From: Sulfitobacter sp. M39
Lineage (GTDB): Bacteria > Pseudomonadota > Alphaproteobacteria > Rhodobacterales > Rhodobacteraceae
NCBI RefSeq assembly: GCF_021735935.1
Contig: NZ_WMDZ01000001.1
Location: 1,674,001-1,738,000, forward strand
Direction: 5' to 3'
Length of the DNA: 64,000 nt
Shown here: positions 60,351-64,000 of the stretch, piece by piece
How positions within the stretch are numbered: the first letter of the stretch is position 1
Layout: each line of letters starts with the position of its first letter
Program-made: the position numbers and the translations under genes
Notes under the pieces: model-generated
The model's input: the letters and a program-made list of their open reading frames with translations, nothing else
Database searches by the model: none
What the model was told of the DNA's origin: nothing

Positions 60351-60845
60351 ATGGGCGCAGTTACGAATTTCTCGGCGGATAGTCTTCAGTTTTCGGCACA
60401 GGCCGGGATGGTAGATGGCTCTCGGGCGGTGGTGCGCAGCGTCCAGCGGTTGCTGGGGGCGGCCTTGGTGCTGGCGGCGTCGGGGTTGTGGCTGACGCAG
60501 GGGTCGAACTTTGGTTCTGATGTGATGCTGTTCAAGGTGGGGCTGTCGGCGTTGTCTGTGATGTTGGGGGCAAGCCTGATGCTGTCGGGGCAAAAGCCCG
60601 CACTGCCCGAGATCCAGATCGACACGCTGCGGCGTGAGCTGCGTTTGGCGCGCCCGCGCACGATGGGGGCGCAACGGGTGCTGCAACGCTGCAGTTTTGG
60701 CGATCTGGGACGGGTGGAGCGTGTAGGCCGCAACTTTCATTTCTGGGACGGGCGCGGCAATTTCATCGTCGATGTCCATATCACAGAGCGCCGCGTGGTC
60801 GATAACCTGACCCTTAGCCTGCGCGACTCGGGCCAGGCGATCTGA
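60351..60845 (+). CDS. Two-helix hypothetical membrane protein
   Basis: A 164-residue protein. Residues 30-80 have two hydrophobic segments (LLGAALVLAASGLWLT and FKVGLSALSVMLGASLML); the remaining 80 residues form a charged soluble domain with paired Arg (DTLRRELRLARPRTM, GRNFHFWDGRGNFIVDVHITERRVVDNLTL). I recognise it as a conserved Rhodobacteraceae protein of unknown role. Divergent from rpsF. Confidence 0.65.
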   Translation: MGAVTNFSADSLQFSAQAGMVDGSRAVVRSVQRLLGAALVLAASGLWLTQGSNFGSDVMLFKVGLSALSVMLGASLMLSGQKPALPEIQIDTLRRELRLARPRTMGAQRVLQRCSFGDLGRVERVGRNFHFWDGRGNFIVDVHITERRVVDNLTLSLRDSGQAI

Positions 60846-60992
60846 TCATTGCTTGATCGTCATGTGCGTGTTTATCGCATGTCTGACGCGCGACTGTTCG
60901 CCAATGCGCACTAACTGTTGAACGCTGCTGGGTTGCTGAAACGCTGAAATGCTTCATGTATGGTGCAGACAAACGCCAACAGGAGTATTCCA

Positions 60993-61568
60993 ATGACCAT
61001 GAAGTCTGTCCTTCTTGCCACCGCCCTGACACTGGGTGCCACCTCTGCTTTCGCCGCCGAGAAATACGTGCTGGACGCAAGCCACAGCCAGATCGTTTTC
61101 ACCTATAACCACCTTGGGTTCTCGACCACCACGTCCATGTTCAGCGGTTTTGACGGTGAAATCATGCTGGACGAGGCAGAGCCCGCGAACTCCTCTGTGT
61201 CCGTATCTTTTCCGGTCAAAGACATGATCACCGGCTGGGAACCCCGCACCGAACACTTCATGACCGCTGATTTCTTTGGCGCTGAAGACGGCGACATGGT
61301 GACGTTCGAATCCACCGGTATCGAAGTCACAGGCGAAAAGACCGCGTTGATCACCGGTGATCTGACCATGAACGACGTGACCAAATCCGTTGTGCTGGAC
61401 GCCAAGCTGAACCAGATGGGCGAACATCCAATGGCCAAGAAGCCTTGGGCCGGTTTTGACGCGACGACCACGGTCACACGCACCGATTTCAACCTTGGTC
61501 AGTTCGCGCCGTTCGTCAGCGACGAAGTGCAAGTGAACATCTCTATCGAAGCGATGAAGGCTGAGTAA
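60993..61568 (+). CDS. YceI family periplasmic protein
   Basis: A 191-residue lipocalin-fold protein. Signal peptide (MTMKSVLLATALTLGATSAFAAE), then the YceI core: YVLDASHSQIVFTYNHLGFSTTTSMFSGFDGEI, FMTADFFGAEDGDMVTFESTGIEV and DLTMNDVTKSVVLDAKLNQMGEHPM. YceI proteins bind long polyprenoid lipids such as ubiquinone precursors. ATG 60993 is placed 7 bases after AGGAG. The next gene on the other strand carries a second YceI domain, fused to cytochrome b561. Confidence 0.9.
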   Translation: MTMKSVLLATALTLGATSAFAAEKYVLDASHSQIVFTYNHLGFSTTTSMFSGFDGEIMLDEAEPANSSVSVSFPVKDMITGWEPRTEHFMTADFFGAEDGDMVTFESTGIEVTGEKTALITGDLTMNDVTKSVVLDAKLNQMGEHPMAKKPWAGFDATTTVTRTDFNLGQFAPFVSDEVQVNISIEAMKAE

Positions 61569-61595
61569 GCTTTTCACCGTTTATAAAGAAACGAG

Positions 61596-61623
61596 AACGC
61601 CGGGGCAGGACCCCGGCGTTTTT
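61596..61623 (+). terminator. Rho-independent terminator of the YceI gene
   Basis: AACGCCGGGG / CCCCGGCGTT, 10-bp perfect stem with a CAGGA loop, then TTT. Thirty bases past the stop; could also serve the convergent cytochrome b561-YceI gene. Confidence 0.85.
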
Positions 61624-61671
61624 GCGTTTGTGGGGGGCGGGGCCCTAGGGCCTTCGCCGATGTTGGCAGGA

Positions 61672-62883
61672 TTACTGCCCGCGTGTGGCGGTGAGGTCGA
61701 TATTCACCGTGACGCTGAACGCCAGCGTGCTTTCGTCCGTCACGGTTTCACCGATGCCAAAACTGCGGCGGTCCAGCGTGGTGGTGCCTGTCATCCGGGC
61801 AGTGTCGTCCTGCAACGTCAGGGTGAAAGGCAGGTCGACCGGCATCGTCTGATCCTTGATTGTCAGGCTGCCCGCCGCGACATAGCCGTCGGCGGTGGCG
61901 TTGATATCGGCCTGGAAGGTCGCGGTGGGGAAGGCCTCGCTGTTGAAGAAATCCGCCCCCATCGCCTGATCCGTCACCGACCCGAGGCTCAGCGACGGGA
62001 TCGCGACCGTGGTCGTTACTTCGCCCGCTTTGCCGGATTGTACGGTGTCGTCAAAAGTGATCGCAGATGTCCAATCGGCAAAGCTGCCAGCCACGACGGA
62101 CCCGAACTGCGTGACCTCTAGCGCGATGGTCCCATCCTGCAGCTGCCAGTCAGAGGCGACGTCCTCTAGTGCGGCGGTTTCGGTCGGGGCGGGTTGTTCG
62201 GTTTGCTGGCCCAAGCCAAGGCCAAGACCCAGCCCGACGGCAATCGCCGCGACCCAGACCACAGTGGCGGTGACCACCGGTGCGGCAGAGTGGTGCTGCG
62301 CAGGGAGCGGGCCGACGACGGCTTCGCCCGGCAACATCCGCCGCAGGGTCGAATCGCGGTCCACAACATGGTGCTTCACCGCGCCTGCGATATGTAGGAT
62401 CAACGCGCCGATCAGCAGTTTGCCTGCGATGACGTGAAGCGCGCCAAAAGCGTGCTCTACTGTTGTGTTCTTGGGAATAAACGGCAGCGACTGCCCCAGC
62501 GGCCACCAGATCGGCGCAAAGCCAGAGGCGGCGGCGTGGTTGATCCAGCCGGCCAGCGGGACGATCACCAGCGAGCCATAGAGCACCCAATGCACCGTTT
62601 CCGCCAGCCAGCTTTCAAGACGGTGATCCGCGTTCAGCAGCCCCGGTTTGGGTTGGGTAAAGGCCCAGACGATGCGGGCAAGGGCGACAAAGAAGACCGT
62701 CACGCCCAGTGTTTTGTGCAACGAGAACAGCCACGCTTTGCGGGTCAGGGCGTCTTGGGTGTCGTGGGGCAGATCGCTGGCATACAGGCCAAGGGCGATC
62801 AGCGTGAGGATCAGCAGGGCGGTGAGCCAGTGAAAGAACTTGGTCACCCCGCCGTAGCGGATTGAGGTATTGGTTAAGGCCAT
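61672..62883 (-). CDS. Cytochrome b561-YceI fusion protein
   Basis: A 403-residue fusion. Residues 1-190 are a cytochrome b561 (PF01292) with four or so membrane helices and the haem-ligand His residues in RYGGVTKFFHWLTALLIL, WLFSLHKTLGV, FGALHVIAGKLLIGALILH and AVKHHVVDRD. Another helix (VVTATVVWVAAIAVGLGLGLGL) leads to a periplasmic YceI domain (residues 230-403; FGSVVAGSFADWTSAITFDD, MGADFFNSEAFPTATFQAD). The fusion suggests electron transfer with a quinone held by the YceI fold. ATG 62883 replaces a much longer upstream frame. Confidence 0.9.
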   Translation of the reverse strand: MALTNTSIRYGGVTKFFHWLTALLILTLIALGLYASDLPHDTQDALTRKAWLFSLHKTLGVTVFFVALARIVWAFTQPKPGLLNADHRLESWLAETVHWVLYGSLVIVPLAGWINHAAASGFAPIWWPLGQSLPFIPKNTTVEHAFGALHVIAGKLLIGALILHIAGAVKHHVVDRDSTLRRMLPGEAVVGPLPAQHHSAAPVVTATVVWVAAIAVGLGLGLGLGQQTEQPAPTETAALEDVASDWQLQDGTIALEVTQFGSVVAGSFADWTSAITFDDTVQSGKAGEVTTTVAIPSLSLGSVTDQAMGADFFNSEAFPTATFQADINATADGYVAAGSLTIKDQTMPVDLPFTLTLQDDTARMTGTTTLDRRSFGIGETVTDESTLAFSVTVNIDLTATRGQ

Positions 62884-63030
62884 CTGGGTGCTCCGTCGCG
62901 AAATGGGGTGGTTTCTGCTTACCGCAACGGGGCTTGGGGACCAATGCGGATCAGCGCACAGTCGCCGTGCAGGCTTGTTTGACGGCCACCCACGCGCTAA
63001 AGCGCTGGAAACGCAAATTCGGGGGACTTT

Positions 63031-63963
63031 ATGACCATTGCATTCGTATATCCGGGCCAAGGCGCGCAAACCATCGGTATGGGCCGCGATCTGGCCGACG
63101 CCTATCCGGCGGCAAAGGCCGTGTTTGACGAGGTGGACGAAGCCTTGGGCGAAAAGCTGTCGACGCTGATCTGGGAAGGCGAGGCTGACGCGCTGACGCT
63201 GACGCAGAACGCGCAGCCTGCGCTGATGGCGACCTCGATGGCGGCGATGGCGGCGTTGAAGGCCGAAGGCGTTACCGTCGACAAGGCGGCGTATGTCGCG
63301 GGCCATTCGCTGGGTGAATACGCGGCCCTGTGCGCGGCGGGGACATTCTCGCTTGCCGATACGGCGCGGTTGCTGCGCATCCGTGGGCGCGCGATGCAGG
63401 CGGCTGTGCCCGTGGGGCAGGGCGCTATGGCAGCCCTTTTGGGGCTAAGCTTTGAGCAGGCCGAGGCCGTCGCCGCAGAGGCAGCACAAGGCGAGGTCTG
63501 TCAGGTCGCCAACCAGAACGATCCGGCGCAGAATGTCGTTTCGGGCAGCAAGGCTGCCGTGGAACGCGCGATTGATCTGGCGAAAGCGGCCGGTGCCAAG
63601 CGTGCGCTGCTCTTGCCCGTGTCTGCCCCGTTCCACTGCGCCCTGATGGCCCCCGCCGCAGAAGAGATGGCCGGTGCGCTGGCGGATGTGACAATGAACG
63701 CCCCCGCCGTGCCTGTGGTGGCGAATGTGGTGGCCGAGGCGGTCACCGATCCCGAACAGATCCGCAAGCTGCTGATCGAGCAGGTCACCGGTCAGGTGCG
63801 CTGGATGTCGTCGGTTGAATGGATGGGCGCGCAGGGCGTGACCGAGGTCTGGGAAATCGGCGCGGGCAAGGCGCTGTCGGGGATGATCCGCCGCATCAAC
63901 AAGGAAATCACCTGCGTGAACATCGGCACCGCTGCCGATGCCGCTGCCGTGAAAACGGCCTAA
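63031..63963 (+). CDS. fabD: Malonyl-CoA:ACP transacylase
   Basis: A 310-residue enzyme: AFVYPGQGAQTIGMGRDLAD, catalytic Ser93 in GHSLGEYAAL, LRIRGRAMQAA with the conserved Arg, and APFHCALM with the catalytic His. It loads malonyl units onto acyl-carrier protein for fatty acid synthesis. fabG follows on the same strand after 24 bases. Confidence 0.95.
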   Translation: MTIAFVYPGQGAQTIGMGRDLADAYPAAKAVFDEVDEALGEKLSTLIWEGEADALTLTQNAQPALMATSMAAMAALKAEGVTVDKAAYVAGHSLGEYAALCAAGTFSLADTARLLRIRGRAMQAAVPVGQGAMAALLGLSFEQAEAVAAEAAQGEVCQVANQNDPAQNVVSGSKAAVERAIDLAKAAGAKRALLLPVSAPFHCALMAPAAEEMAGALADVTMNAPAVPVVANVVAEAVTDPEQIRKLLIEQVTGQVRWMSSVEWMGAQGVTEVWEIGAGKALSGMIRRINKEITCVNIGTAADAAAVKTA

Positions 63964-63987
63964 GACAGGCCGCGAAAGGAATTACAT

Positions 63988-64000
63988 ATGTTTGATCTTA
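63988..64000 (+). CDS. fabG: Start of fabG, 3-oxoacyl-ACP reductase (partial)
   Basis: Only ATG TTT GAT CTT (MFDL) is inside the window, behind AAAGGA. The position right after fabD and the MFDL opening agree with alphaproteobacterial FabG, but the call rests mainly on the neighbourhood. Confidence 0.5.

Overview
The window is a high-GC chromosomal segment of a marine-type alphaproteobacterium, most likely Rhodobacteraceae of the Roseobacter group. Pointers are the rplI-rpsR-rpsF block next to fabD/fabG, the NDUFA12 subunit followed by a DUF2155 protein and aat, GapR, a DmdA-like enzyme, PhoX, and a ScfR-type acyl-CoA regulator next to a sodium/solute-symporter histidine kinase. There is no IS element, prophage or CRISPR array. 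Almost everything is ordinary core gene content in compact operons, many with ATGA or TGATG start/stop overlaps.

Layout. 1-848 is visibly AT-richer: the start of an HNH endonuclease gene, a small secreted Cys/His protein, and an isolated tRNA 3' end that looks like the attachment scar of an integrated island. 0.97-5.7 kb holds a cation/proton antiporter, a serine hydrolase and a GST. 5.7-12.2 kb is a minus-strand series: SPOR lipoprotein, dac carboxypeptidase, tmk, holB, tatD and an MBL hydrolase, then an AEC transporter and the GST. tRNA-Ser(UGA), a phytase-like esterase, a DmdA-like enzyme, a sulfotransferase-like protein, tRNA-Thr(UGU), a PAS-like CxxC protein and a CHASE histidine kinase follow. 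19.5-24.8 kb is a DeoR regulator divergent from a phnDCEE-type importer with a HAD hydrolase. 24.9-28.3 kb carries an SH3 protein and an exbB-exbD-exbD-tonB operon; 28.6-30.1 kb an MHYT histidine kinase.

30.2-35.2 kb is a metal-homeostasis block: znuB, znuC and zur divergent from znuA, with a Zur-box-like palindrome between them and a very large His/Asp repeat in znuA, then an ArsR repressor with an ArsP-type permease. phoX with a clear Pho box, clpP-clpX, RidA, NDUFA12, DUF2155, aat and accBC follow. 43.9-54.1 kb joins a branched-chain-type ABC importer to a divergent acyl-CoA-responsive regulator, a stand-alone receiver, a small membrane protein and an SSS-histidine kinase, which together look like a carboxylate sensing and uptake locus. 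54.4-58.6 kb has a sulfur locus (two YeeE halves and a TIGR01244 protein), GapR, trigger factor and a lytic transglycosylase. The end holds the rpsF operon with a frameshifted rplI, a YceI protein, a cytochrome b561-YceI fusion, fabD and the first codons of fabG.

Most notable points: the 15 identical 18-bp repeats in znuA, the single-base frameshift in rplI, the tRNA scar, the acyl-CoA/SSS-kinase/ABC locus, and the phn-like importer that has a sugar-phosphate-type regulator and no C-P lyase genes.
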